DNA of 64,000 nucleotides from JAEUKA01 sp035328405 (GTDB lineage Bacteria; Myxococcota_A; Polyangia; Palsa-1104; JAEUJZ01): positions 1-64,000 of the forward strand of contig DAOLIT010000022.1 of the NCBI GenBank assembly GCA_035328405.1. The letters are read 5' to 3'. The notes below the pieces were generated by a model. It was not told the origin of the DNA and searched no databases. It worked only from the letters and a program-made list of their open reading frames with translations. Position numbers and translations under genes: made by a program. Within the stretch, counting starts at the first letter, position 1; every line of letters starts with the position of its first letter. This document shows positions 1 to 8,135 of this stretch, piece after piece.

Positions 1-93
1 TGCCAAACAGGGAGTTTCTTTTCTTGATTGAAAAATAGGGTTCTGTTGCCGGGTACGAACTTTTGTTACCACAAGCCGCTGGAGGGGAGGGGG

Positions 94-996
94 TTAAAGG
101 GGGACGGTGGTGGGGTGGTTGTGGAAGGTGATGGTGGGGTCGGCGTGGAACCAGGTGCGTTGGCGGCGGGCGTATTGGGCGGTTTTGTGGAGAAGCTCTT
201 GGAAGAGGGCGTCGCGGTCGAGCTGGCCGCGAAGGTGGCGGACGATGGCGTCGTAACCGATGGGGGGGAACTTGAGGGGGCCGTGGCGGTCGAGGCAGTC
301 GCGGACCTCTTCCAAAAGGCCGGTGTCGAGCCAGGTGCGGATGCGGGCGGCGATGCGGGCGCGCAGCTCGTCAGGGCCGGGGTCGAGGCCGATGCGGATG
401 GTGTGGTATCTTGGGCCGCGCGCTCGTTCGGCCTGGTGTTCGGCGTGCCAGGCGGACAGGGGCTTGCCGGTTTGGAGGAAGACCTCGAGGCCGCGCTCGA
501 TGCGGACCCAATCGGTGGGGCCGATGCGGGCGGCGGTGTCGGGGTCGGCGAGTCGCAACCGCTCGTGGAGGGCGGGGATGCCCAGGCGCTGGGCGTCTTG
601 CCGCAAGGTGAGGCGAAGGGCGGGGTCGGCTGGGGGCGTTTTTACCAGGCCGTCGCACAGGGCGCGCAGGTACAGACCCGTTCCGCCGCACAGGACGACG
701 CGCTTGCCGCGTGCATGGAGGTCGGCGATGACGGCATCGGCGCGCTCTGCGTAGCCTGCGGCGGTGGCGGGCTGGTCGATGGGGAAGGCACCGTAGAGGT
801 GGTGGGGGACTTGGGCAGTTTCTTCGGGGGTGGGTTTGGCGGTGAGCAGGGGCAGGCCGTCGCGAACCTGGAGGGCATCGCAGGCGACGACCTCGGCCCC
901 GTATCGTCGGGCCAGATCGAGGGCGAGGGCGGTCTTTCCAGAAGCCGTGGGCCCCACCACCACCCAAACCGGCCATTCACTTTGCAAACGGGTCAT
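94..996 (-). CDS. miaA: tRNA dimethylallyltransferase MiaA
   Basis: MiaA transfers a dimethylallyl group from DMAPP to N6 of adenosine 37 in tRNAs that read UNN codons; the protein is cytoplasmic. The 300-residue product has the P-loop GPTASGKT at residues 15-22, the conserved CDALQVRDG segment that corresponds to the DS(x)Q substrate region, and a GGTGLYLRAL motif near residue 105. The C-terminal part carries the IGYDAI and YARRQRTWF motifs typical of the family. The length is normal for MiaA. The ATG at 996 has only a weak upstream purine stretch. It lies 62 nt downstream of a small gene on the same strand and may be the last gene of a minus-strand cluster with the SDH-type proteinase. Function is known from the family; I see nothing odd. 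Confidence 0.96.
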   Translation of the reverse strand: MTRLQSEWPVWVVVGPTASGKTALALDLARRYGAEVVACDALQVRDGLPLLTAKPTPEETAQVPHHLYGAFPIDQPATAAGYAERADAVIADLHARGKRVVLCGGTGLYLRALCDGLVKTPPADPALRLTLRQDAQRLGIPALHERLRLADPDTAARIGPTDWVRIERGLEVFLQTGKPLSAWHAEHQAERARGPRYHTIRIGLDPGPDELRARIAARIRTWLDTGLLEEVRDCLDRHGPLKFPPIGYDAIVRHLRGQLDRDALFQELLHKTAQYARRQRTWFHADPTITFHNHPTTVPL

Positions 997-1058
997 GTGC
1001 GGTCCATGGCGTCAACACACAAGCGATTCCTGATGAGCGACTTGGGTGTTGTTTGCTC

Positions 1059-1280
1059 TCAATCGTCGCGGGTGTCTGGAATGACCAGGGTCCCAAAGGG
1101 GACCGCCAAGGCAGGTCTTACGCCAAGAGAGGGGGCGATGCGGTAATCTGCGGTCATGGCCAAGCCGGCTTTCGCCATGGCCAGGCGAAAGGACTTCAGC
1201 GCCTGGATCTTTTGGGGATCCACCGCTGGATTGGTCTTGGCCACTTCGTCGGGCTGCTGCGGATCAAAACGGGGCGGCAT
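1059..1280 (-). CDS. Small conserved-looking protein of unknown function (73 aa)
   Basis: I do not recognise this product. It is 73 residues, soluble, with a Pro/Asp/Gln-rich start (PPRFDPQQPDE), a basic central helix-like stretch around KSFRLAMAKAGLAM, and a compact C-terminus ending in IPDTRDD. No signal peptide or membrane segment is visible. The gene is supported by a good ribosome site, AGGAG, 9 nt before the ATG at 1280, and by its position 12 nt downstream of the SDH-type proteinase gene on the same strand, which suggests cotranscription. It could be an accessory or substrate of that proteinase, but this is inference from position only. Confidence 0.6.
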   Translation of the reverse strand: MPPRFDPQQPDEVAKTNPAVDPQKIQALKSFRLAMAKAGLAMTADYRIAPSLGVRPALAVPFGTLVIPDTRDD

Positions 1281-1292
1281 CAGGAACGTCTC

Positions 1293-2168
1293 CTATCGCA
1301 GTTTCACACAAATTCCGTCTGTGTGAACAAAACTAAAAAGATCGATCTTGCGCGTGTAGTCCCCCAGAAACTGGTAGTAGTCCCTGATGGGCCGGCTCCA
1401 GGCTGGGTCCGCACCAAAATCCTCGATCCTGAGATTCAGGTCGCGACGCAATACCTCCATCGAGATGGGCCTGCCATGGGAATGCCATCTTTGGTGGTCC
1501 ATGAGTTTGCTGGACACCTCAAGGGCGCGGTCGATGCGCATCTGTGCCGTGACTGTCTTTTTGTGTGTCTCTGTTACGGTCCAGTTCTTGAACTTGTATT
1601 GAGTCAGCCATTCTTTGAGGAGGGAGTTCGAGAGTTCTTTTGCCTCTTCAAAACTGTGTAGCTCCGCCAAGTCAAGCTGCTGGAGCAGCACCATCTCAGC
1701 CGTCGTGAGTTCACCGCGCGCGGAACGTTCCTTGAGGCGCTCAAACTGCACAAGATAGGAAAGAGCCGGAACGAGTTTGCCGTTGCGTTCGATCTGCGGA
1801 TCGATGGGACCCAAGCATGAAAAGTAGTCCATAAGAATGTGGTCGGCAGACATGGCAAACACAGTGCCGGCGGACATGGCTCGTCCGGGGACAATCATGG
1901 ACACTTCACCGTAGTGATGGCGAATCGTCTTGACCATTCGTTCCACCACTTCGATGATTCCTCCGCTTGTATCGAGGACGATCGCGAGTTTGCTTCGTCG
2001 CTTCCTGCGGCCCTCGATGGCCTGACGGACTGCATCGTCTAGACCGGGGTAGATCGCGCCCATCACAGCCATGACGTCGGCATCCGTGATGTTCTCGATG
2101 TCGCCAGCGAGACGATCGATCTGTTTCTCAACGAACGCATTCACTCTGATGTGCTCGGAATCCGCCAT
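1293..2168 (-). CDS. SDH/SppA-like serine proteinase (serine dehydrogenase proteinase family)
   Basis: This is a ClpP/crotonase-fold protein of the serine dehydrogenase proteinase family (PF01972 type), which is related to SppA signal peptide peptidase. Visible signatures are IVLDTSGGIIEVVERMV, the nucleophile region AMSAGTVFAMSAD with the predicted catalytic Ser, and the following motif SCLGPIDPQIERNGKLVPAL, which is characteristic of this family. There is no N-terminal membrane segment, so it is probably cytosolic or peripherally bound. The ATG at 2168 is chosen because AAGGAG lies 5 nt upstream; an in-frame codon at 2198 has no such site. A 73-residue gene follows 12 nt downstream on the same strand. 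Proteolytic activity is inferred from the family. Confidence 0.85.
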   Translation of the reverse strand: MADSEHIRVNAFVEKQIDRLAGDIENITDADVMAVMGAIYPGLDDAVRQAIEGRRKRRSKLAIVLDTSGGIIEVVERMVKTIRHHYGEVSMIVPGRAMSAGTVFAMSADHILMDYFSCLGPIDPQIERNGKLVPALSYLVQFERLKERSARGELTTAEMVLLQQLDLAELHSFEEAKELSNSLLKEWLTQYKFKNWTVTETHKKTVTAQMRIDRALEVSSKLMDHQRWHSHGRPISMEVLRRDLNLRIEDFGADPAWSRPIRDYYQFLGDYTRKIDLFSFVHTDGICVKLR

Positions 2169-2270
2169 GGATGCTCCTTGGGGTGGGGAACCTACCATGG
2201 GGTGGGCGGCTGTAAAGAGGGTGCGATGCCTGAGGTTCGGAGATCTTGTGGCTTTGATGGGCGGGGGTGG

Positions 2271-2300
2271 GGCTAGAAGGGGCTAGAAGGGGCTAGAAGG
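2271..2300. repeat. Three tandem copies of a 10-nt repeat at the end of the FHA-cyclase gene
   Basis: GGCTAGAAGG occurs three times head to tail at 2271, 2281 and 2291. On the minus strand each copy supplies a TAG. Because the period is 10, the three stops fall in three different frames just where the FHA-cyclase gene ends (TAG at 2293-2295). Confidence 0.9.
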
Positions 2301-3150
2301 AGTAGAAGCGGTGGGTGCCTTTCATGCCGGAAAGGGGGTGTTGGCCGACTTCCTGGGTGGGGACGATGCGACTGAGGAGCTCGCGGGCGCTGTGGCTCAT
2401 CATGCGGGTGAGGTTGAGCTGGGGGGCGAGCTTTTCCATGCGAAAGACATAGTGAACGTCCTGACCGAAGAGGGGGGCCTCGCCTGTGGCAACGACGCCG
2501 CCTGTCGAGACAGGACCGAAATGGAGGACGAAGCGGAAACGGGGCTCTTCGGTGGCTTGGAGGTGGGCCAGCTGGCGCAAGCCCTCGGCGACCTGGGCGG
2601 GGGACACGGACTTGGACTGCCAATAGGCGAACAGCCCGTCGCCCAAATACTGGTTGATGCAGCCTTGGTTGCGCTCGATGACTTCCTGGCAACGGGTGAA
2701 CCACTTGCCGGTGATGAAGGGGAGGGCGTCGGAACTGTGGGTGGCGACCAGTTGTGTGGAACCGATGATGTCGGCGACAAGCAAATAACAATCAATGGAA
2801 CGAACGTGGAGGATGGTCTTGATGTTCAGGGACTCGTCGAAGCTGGGCTGGGAAGTTGAGGCGCTTTCTTTGCGGCGAAACGAAAGCTCAAAGGGGCCGA
2901 CCAGAACGACATCGTTTTGTTTGAGCTGCACCGGCTGCACGACCCGTCGCCCGTTGACGAAAGTGCCGTTGGCGCTGCCGAGGTCCACGACGAAATACTC
3001 GTCGTCTTGTTTGTAAATGCGCGCGTGGGCTCGGGAGACTTTTTCATCCCGCAGCGGCAAGGTGTTGCTTTGCGTCCGCCCAATGGAACAGTCGTCCCCG
3101 AGCGGAATTTCCTCATCGTCTAGCACAAGCCAAGCGTCTTGGTCGTCCAA
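2293..3150 (-). CDS. FHA domain fused to a class III nucleotidyl cyclase-like domain
   Basis: The N-terminal ~100 residues form an FHA domain, a phosphothreonine reader: signatures are CSIGRTQSNTLPLRD, VSRAHARIY and DLGSANGTFVNGRRV. The rest (about 120-285) is a class III adenylate/guanylate cyclase fold with metal-binding Asp positions in VADIIGST and YLGDGLFAYW. The usual substrate-selecting Lys before GDG appears to be Gln (INQYLGDG), and the usual VNxAxR segment reads VHYVFR, so the Arg is kept but the Asn is not. Activity may therefore be altered. Start choice: the TTG at 3150 has GGGAG 8 nt upstream and falls just before the FHA fold. An upstream ATG at 3255 would add 35 unconvincing residues with no ribosome site. 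It is probably cytosolic and could read the kinases encoded later in this window; that link is speculative. Confidence 0.82.
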   Translation of the reverse strand: MDDQDAWLVLDDEEIPLGDDCSIGRTQSNTLPLRDEKVSRAHARIYKQDDEYFVVDLGSANGTFVNGRRVVQPVQLKQNDVVLVGPFELSFRRKESASTSQPSFDESLNIKTILHVRSIDCYLLVADIIGSTQLVATHSSDALPFITGKWFTRCQEVIERNQGCINQYLGDGLFAYWQSKSVSPAQVAEGLRQLAHLQATEEPRFRFVLHFGPVSTGGVVATGEAPLFGQDVHYVFRMEKLAPQLNLTRMMSHSARELLSRIVPTQEVGQHPLSGMKGTHRFYSF

Positions 3151-3317
3151 CGGCTTCGCTCCCTGGCGAATTGTAGTGTATGCCGGGGTCGCTTGGCGCT
3201 GGGGAACAACTTGGATTGCGACGGATGCAGCCCAGCAAGTGCAGGGACGGTCCATGCGGAGTGTGCGAAGGTGGAGGCAGGAGAGACCGACGAACGCGGG
3301 AGCTTGCGGGCTGTGGA

Positions 3318-3878
3318 CTACTGGACGAGGGACTTGAGCAAATCGAGGGCTTTTTGGCGTTCGCCGTCGGGGAGTTTGCCCTTGTAGAAGTACCGAAGGG
3401 TGCCTTCCTTGTCGAGGATCATGACGACGGACTTGTCGTTGCAGTCGCCCAAGCTCCAAGCGGTCGCGAGGAGGCGATCGGGGTCGGTCAGGATGGTGGT
3501 GCCGTACTTTTCGACCTTTTTGCGAACGACGCGGCGGATGATCCAGTTGGGTTTGGCGGGAGCGTCCTTCATGTTGGCGACGCCCATGGACTGGAAGTTG
3601 GTCTTGTTCAGGCCGAGGGCTTTGACGGCATCGGCGAAAGCGTCGTTTTGGTCGGCTTCGTCGGGATCGGTGTACAGGACCAAGAGGACCTTGTTGCCCC
3701 ACTCGGGGAGTTTGGCGGGCTGGTCGCGGGCGTCGCGGACTTCGGGGTTTTGCAGCTTGTCGCCGACCTTGGGTTCGGCGAGCGCGGTGCCGGAAACGCC
3801 GAGCGCACAGAACAAAAGACCTTGCGCGACAACGGAAAACAGCGAGGACAACAACGTGGTTCGGGTTCGTTTGTTCAC
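3318..3878 (-). CDS. Secreted thioredoxin-fold (YtfJ/redoxin-like) protein without CxxC
   Basis: The 186-residue product begins with a clear signal peptide (basic VNKRTRTT, hydrophobic LLFCALGVSG, cleavage near TALAEP). The mature part resembles redoxin/YtfJ proteins: VGDKLQNPEVRDARDQPAKL, a strand KVLLVLYTDPDE where thioredoxins carry CxxC, then ILTDPDRLLATAW and VVMILDKEGTLRYFYKGKL. The catalytic CxxC is absent, so it is probably not a disulfide reductase; one Cys remains in SLGDCNDK. It is expected in the periplasm. The GTG at 3878 is chosen because AGGAG lies 7 nt upstream and it gives the signal peptide directly; longer in-frame readings would put 56 unlikely residues in front. Confidence 0.75.
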   Translation of the reverse strand: MNKRTRTTLLSSLFSVVAQGLLFCALGVSGTALAEPKVGDKLQNPEVRDARDQPAKLPEWGNKVLLVLYTDPDEADQNDAFADAVKALGLNKTNFQSMGVANMKDAPAKPNWIIRRVVRKKVEKYGTTILTDPDRLLATAWSLGDCNDKSVVMILDKEGTLRYFYKGKLPDGERQKALDLLKSLVQ

Positions 3879-4122
3879 GAGAAAACTCCTATGGGCGAAA
3901 GACCTGGGTGTGTGGGGTCTGCTGGTCTGCTGAACCGATTTTGGCGTACCGGGGTTTTGAGCGGAACACAAAGAAAGGCAAATGAGCCCGGTTTTTTCGT
4001 TTTTCGTTCGACGACTTTTTGCAGGGCACGGTAGAACACGGCGCATGGCTTCTATGACCTTGTGTGGTGTGTCCTGCGACCCGGCAAACCGGTGCGTTCG
4101 GAAGACGGCTTTTCATCGGCAA

Positions 4123-5958
4123 ATGAGACGGGGGGTTTGGGGGCGTTATTTGGGGCGGGTTTGGGTTTTTGTGGTGGCGGTGGGGATGGGGCTGTGTGGG
4201 GCGTTTGGGTTTGGGGGGATTGCAGAGGCGGGGACGAAAGAGTCGGCTGTTCAGGGGAAGAATGGGACGGAGAGCGAGCGCCTTTTGCGGGAGGCAGATG
4301 CGTTCGTGGTGGAGCTCTCGCGGCACTTTCCCACGGAAGCGACAGAGATGGGGATTCACACGCACGACGGCGAGCTGGACGATTGGTCGCAGGCGGGCGT
4401 GGACCGCACGCTGGCGTGGCTTTTCGAGGTGGAAGGGCGGCTTCGGTCGTTTTCCGAAAAGGGGCTGCGACCGGCTGAGGCGTTTGACCTTTCTGTGCTG
4501 CGGCACGAGGTGGGTCGGCGCAAGTTCCTTTTGGGGGAATTGCCAGCGCACAAACAGAAACCTGCGGCGTACTTGGGCCTGCTGTCGCGGAGCACGAACG
4601 GACTGCTGAAGCGGGACTTTGCGCCGAAAGCGGAACGGATGCAGAAGGTGATTGCGCGGCTTCACAAAGGGGCGAAGCTGCTTTCGGTGGCTCGGGGGCA
4701 ATTGACCGAGATGTCGCAAGCGTCGGTGGATGTGGCGCTGCGGACGTTGCCGGAAACGATCGGTTTCTTTCAAAACGACGTGGTGGAGGCGTTTGCGGAT
4801 GTGGGAGGCAGTGCAGGCTCGGCGCAGCAGGCGGAGCTTCGCAAAGCGAGTCAGGAGATGGTGGCGGCGCTTGCGGACTTTGGGCGGTTTCTGCGGACGG
4901 AAGGGAAGGCCAAGGCGGTGCGACCGTTTGCGCTGGGAGAGACGCTGTTTGAGCGGGCGCTGCTCAAAGAAGAAGGCATCGAGGAAAAAGTGGCAGACCT
5001 TTTGCCGTCCGCGGAAGCGGAACTGTCGCGGTTGCGGGCGGAGTTTGACAAAACGGCGGCGCTCATCGACCCGAATCGGTCTGCGGAGGAAGTCCAGGCG
5101 TCGGTCGCGCAAAACCATCCGAAAAGGCACGAACTCATCGACTACACGGCGTCTCGTCAGGCGGCGCAGGCGGCCTTTTTGGTCGAACACGACATCGTGA
5201 CGATGCCCAAAGACGTGCTGCCTCGTGTGCGAGAGACGCCTCCGTTTATGCGGGCGACGACGTTGGCTTCGATGGACACGCCGGGGCCGTATGAAAAAGC
5301 AACGGAGGCGTACTACTACGTGACGCTGCCCGACCCGAGCTGGCCTGTGGCAGAGGCAGAGGATTTTCTGCGGGGGGCGCACAACCGACCGCTCATTGAC
5401 GTGGTGACGATCCACGAGGCGTTTCCGGGGCATTACGTGCAGTACCTGTGGCTCGCTAAACTGTCGAAGGCGCGGCAGGTGGTGGAGTCGATCGCAAACG
5501 AAGAAGGGTGGGCGCATTACGCGGAAGAAATGATGATGGAAGCGGGCTACGCGACGGGGAAACCGCAGGTGCGGCTGATGCAGCTTCAGGATGCGCTGCT
5601 GCGGGGGGCTCGGTTTGTGGCGGGCCTCAAGATGCACTGCAAAGGCATGACGCAGGCGCAAGCAGAGGTGTTTTTCCACAAAGAAGGACGGCAAATGCGC
5701 GCGGTGGCCGAGGTGGAAGCGCGGCGGGGCACGCAGGACCCGATGTTTGTCCTTTACACCTACGGCAAGCTCGAAATTTTGAAGTTGCGACGGGATTACG
5801 AAGCGTGCTTCGGCAAATCGACGAGCCTGCGCAAGTTCCACGACCTGTTTTTAAGCCACGGACGCGCGCCGCTTTCGATGATCCGGCAAGCGATGCTCGG
5901 CAAGTCGGGCGACAAGTCGTTCGGCAAGTCATGTTGGAAGAGGGACAGGGGCTCATGA
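4123..5958 (+). CDS. DUF885 family predicted zinc peptidase, exported
   Basis: This is a DUF885 (PF05960) family protein of about 611 residues, thought to be a metallopeptidase-like enzyme. The hallmark is TIHEAFPGHYVQYLW (HExxxGH zinc-type motif) followed about 30 residues later by NEEGWAHYAEEMM, which would supply the third ligand. The N-terminus from the ATG at 4123 is a signal peptide: basic MRRGVWGRYLGR, then WVFVVAVGMGLCGAFGF, with cleavage near AEAG, so it should be periplasmic. Upstream in-frame starts (3982, 4045) would add a non-signal extension and lack a ribosome site, although 4123 also has a poor one. Its stop codon overlaps the start of the downstream crotonase-family gene (ATGA), so the two are probably translationally coupled. 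It is divergent from the redoxin-like gene. Confidence 0.85.
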   Translation: MRRGVWGRYLGRVWVFVVAVGMGLCGAFGFGGIAEAGTKESAVQGKNGTESERLLREADAFVVELSRHFPTEATEMGIHTHDGELDDWSQAGVDRTLAWLFEVEGRLRSFSEKGLRPAEAFDLSVLRHEVGRRKFLLGELPAHKQKPAAYLGLLSRSTNGLLKRDFAPKAERMQKVIARLHKGAKLLSVARGQLTEMSQASVDVALRTLPETIGFFQNDVVEAFADVGGSAGSAQQAELRKASQEMVAALADFGRFLRTEGKAKAVRPFALGETLFERALLKEEGIEEKVADLLPSAEAELSRLRAEFDKTAALIDPNRSAEEVQASVAQNHPKRHELIDYTASRQAAQAAFLVEHDIVTMPKDVLPRVRETPPFMRATTLASMDTPGPYEKATEAYYYVTLPDPSWPVAEAEDFLRGAHNRPLIDVVTIHEAFPGHYVQYLWLAKLSKARQVVESIANEEGWAHYAEEMMMEAGYATGKPQVRLMQLQDALLRGARFVAGLKMHCKGMTQAQAEVFFHKEGRQMRAVAEVEARRGTQDPMFVLYTYGKLEILKLRRDYEACFGKSTSLRKFHDLFLSHGRAPLSMIRQAMLGKSGDKSFGKSCWKRDRGS

Positions 5959-6761
5959 CGGCGAAAGAAGGCGAGACGATGCCGAACCGGCTGCGGGTGG
6001 AACGCTTGGGGGACTTGGCGGTGTTCACACTGTCGTATGTGCAACGGGCGAACGCGCTGGATGATCGGCTTCTGCTTGCGTTGCGAGAGGCGATCCACGA
6101 TGCGGCGGCGTCGGGTGCGCGGGTGGGCGTGCTCACGGGGGCGGGGAGGGTGTTTTGCGCGGGGTATGACTTGCACGCGCTGCCGTCTTCGCCTTCGCCC
6201 GAATGGTTGCGTGGACACGGCGAGCTGGAAGAGACGCTGCGGCTTTTGCGGGAAGGACCGTTGCCGATGGTGGCGGCTCTGTCGGGGCCAGCGATCGGGG
6301 CGGGTTTGGAGCTTGCGCTCTCGTGCGATCTGCGGGTGGCGCACAAGGAAGTGATCGTGCAAATGCCGCCGGTGAAGCTCGGGATTGTGTACACGCTCGA
6401 GGGACTTTGGCGTCTTGTCACGTTGTGCGGCGCGGCGCGGACGCGAGAACTGCTGCTCTTGGCTCAGCCGCTGCTCGCCGAGACGGCGCACGAATATGGG
6501 CTGATTTCGCGCATCGTCGAAGCCTCCGAAGTGCTGGAAACGGCGATGACGTTGGCGCGGCAAATCGCGGCGCAACCGCCGGCGGCCATTCACGGCACGA
6601 GGCAGCTTCTTGAACATCTTTTGCAACACGGGCCGATGGCCAGCCGGGAAGAACTCGAACGTCTTTTGGGGGTGCGGCAAAGCGCGTGGGAAAGCCCAGA
6701 GGGAAAAACCGCCCGCGCGCAGCTTCAACTTCGGGTCCGATCCGCGCAAAAACCGAAATGA
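5955..6761 (+). CDS. Enoyl-CoA hydratase/isomerase family protein
   Basis: A crotonase-superfamily protein of 268 residues. The core shows LSYVQRANALDD, an oxyanion-hole segment CAGYDLHAL, and the second backbone segment LSGPAIGAGLELALSCDLRVA; the C-terminal part has VKLGIVYTLEGLWRLV. The glutamates used by true enoyl-CoA hydratases are not obvious at both usual sites, so an isomerase or another acyl-CoA reaction is possible. The start at 5955 overlaps the DUF885 stop by four bases (ATGA). A later in-frame ATG at 5979 has AAGG 7 nt upstream and is an alternative. The gene converges on the minus-strand MFS transporter 16 nt downstream. Confidence 0.85.
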   Translation: MTAKEGETMPNRLRVERLGDLAVFTLSYVQRANALDDRLLLALREAIHDAAASGARVGVLTGAGRVFCAGYDLHALPSSPSPEWLRGHGELEETLRLLREGPLPMVAALSGPAIGAGLELALSCDLRVAHKEVIVQMPPVKLGIVYTLEGLWRLVTLCGAARTRELLLLAQPLLAETAHEYGLISRIVEASEVLETAMTLARQIAAQPPAAIHGTRQLLEHLLQHGPMASREELERLLGVRQSAWESPEGKTARAQLQLRVRSAQKPK

Positions 6762-6777
6762 CGGCGATGTTGGCGGA

Positions 6778-8007
6778 TCATTTCCGCAGCAGACGAATGG
6801 ACAGCGTGAGCGTGCAGGCCGACACAACCGTCAGCCCAAAAAAGCCCAGAAACAACACGCGCCAGCCGTAGTGCTTGCTGACAAACGCGAGCAGCGGCGA
6901 ACCAAACACCGCGCCGATCGATCCCATGCCGTTGATGAGACCGGCGACTCGGCCCGTGGCTGCGCGGCCTCCGAGTTCTTGCGACATCGTGCCCGACAGC
7001 AACGAATCGGGCCCAAACAGCAAAAAACCCACGCACGCCAAAAGACCGGCGTTCAGCAGAAAACCTCGATGGCCGAAGCCCTGAAACAAGAGCAGCGCCA
7101 CACCCAACAGCAGCAACGCCGGAACGGTCACGCGCAGCCGCTTGTCGCGGAAAAAACGATCCGAAAACCAACCGATCGCAACCGAACCCAAAACGCCTCC
7201 GACCTCGAACGGAAGGGACAAATAGCCCGCCTGCGCTTCGGTGTAATGCAATTGCTGCCGCAAATAAAACGGCAACCAGTACAGCAGGCTGTACCGAATG
7301 AGCTTGAGCCCAAAATACGAAACACCGAGCGACCACAAGACCGGTTGTTTCAGCAGCAGAAACAGCGACGGATTGCTGGGTTGTGCGGTTGTGTCGCGAT
7401 GGACAAGCGTTGCTGCGTCGGGCTCCACGGGCGGAAGGCCGCGTTGTTCGGGTTTTTCGACCAAAAACAGCGCCAACATGACCGCAACCACCGTCACCCA
7501 GGCCGCCGGCACAAAAAACGCCATGCGCCAACCCAGGTGGGTCAGCACAAACGTCGCCAGAATCGTCGAGACCAAACCTCCGACTTGGTAGTTGGTCGTC
7601 CACAAACCCATCACACGACCTCGGCTTGACGACGAAAAGAATGGTTGGACGGCTTTCAGGTTTCCGCTCCAGCCGCTGGCTTGGAAGAAACCGTTTAAGC
7701 CGAACGCGAGCGCAAACAGAAACGCCGAAGAACTTGAGCCAAACGCGACCGACGCCAGCGCCGTGCCGAGCATGCCGACGGTGAGGAGTTTGCGTGCGCC
7801 GAACCGGTCTCCGAGCACGCCGCAAACGAACTGCCCCGCCGCGTACATCGCCAAATTCAGCGTGTCGATCGACGCCAGCGCCATCGTCGAAACCCCGAGC
7901 GTTTCGTGCAAACGGCTTTTCACCACCGAGAAATTTTTTCGCGTCAGGTAATACGTCGCGTAACCAAGCCACGTCAGCGAAAACGCCCGAATTTGCAGAC
8001 GCAGCAT
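6778..8007 (-). CDS. MFS transporter of the organophosphate:phosphate antiporter type (GlpT/UhpT-like)
   Basis: About 409 residues with roughly 12 membrane segments. The opening LTWLGYATYYLTRKNFSVVK, the inter-helix motif GVLGDRFGARK, and the stretch GFFQASGWSGNLKAVQPFF followed by RGRVMGLWTTNYQVGG are typical of the OPA family (GlpT, UhpT, PgtP). It likely exchanges a phosphorylated C3 or sugar compound for phosphate at the inner membrane. The ATG at 8007 starts directly before the first helix; no good ribosome site is visible, and an upstream GTG would only add a Pro/Ser-rich tail. It lies downstream of enolase on the same strand, which fits a link to glycolytic phosphoesters. The exact substrate cannot be read from the sequence. 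Confidence 0.83.
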   Translation of the reverse strand: MLRLQIRAFSLTWLGYATYYLTRKNFSVVKSRLHETLGVSTMALASIDTLNLAMYAAGQFVCGVLGDRFGARKLLTVGMLGTALASVAFGSSSSAFLFALAFGLNGFFQASGWSGNLKAVQPFFSSSSRGRVMGLWTTNYQVGGLVSTILATFVLTHLGWRMAFFVPAAWVTVVAVMLALFLVEKPEQRGLPPVEPDAATLVHRDTTAQPSNPSLFLLLKQPVLWSLGVSYFGLKLIRYSLLYWLPFYLRQQLHYTEAQAGYLSLPFEVGGVLGSVAIGWFSDRFFRDKRLRVTVPALLLLGVALLLFQGFGHRGFLLNAGLLACVGFLLFGPDSLLSGTMSQELGGRAATGRVAGLINGMGSIGAVFGSPLLAFVSKHYGWRVLFLGFFGLTVVSACTLTLSIRLLRK

Positions 8008-8135
8008 TGCGCGATCATCGACGGCAGTTTCGGGCGGGTTGGGACTTGTGCGGGAAGGCGACTCGGGTGATGACACGGGCGGACGATAACGAAGCGATCG
8101 GTCGAAGCAAACCGATTTTTCCGGCGAGAGCGCGT

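Noticed and set aside
28..1146. Long plus-strand frame opposite miaA
   Set aside because: Gly/Val-rich product mirrors the antisense of miaA; no ribosome site or known motif.
3889..5841. 650-codon minus-strand frame opposite the DUF885 gene
   Set aside because: Arg/His/Pro-rich product typical of an antisense frame; the plus strand has clear DUF885 motifs.
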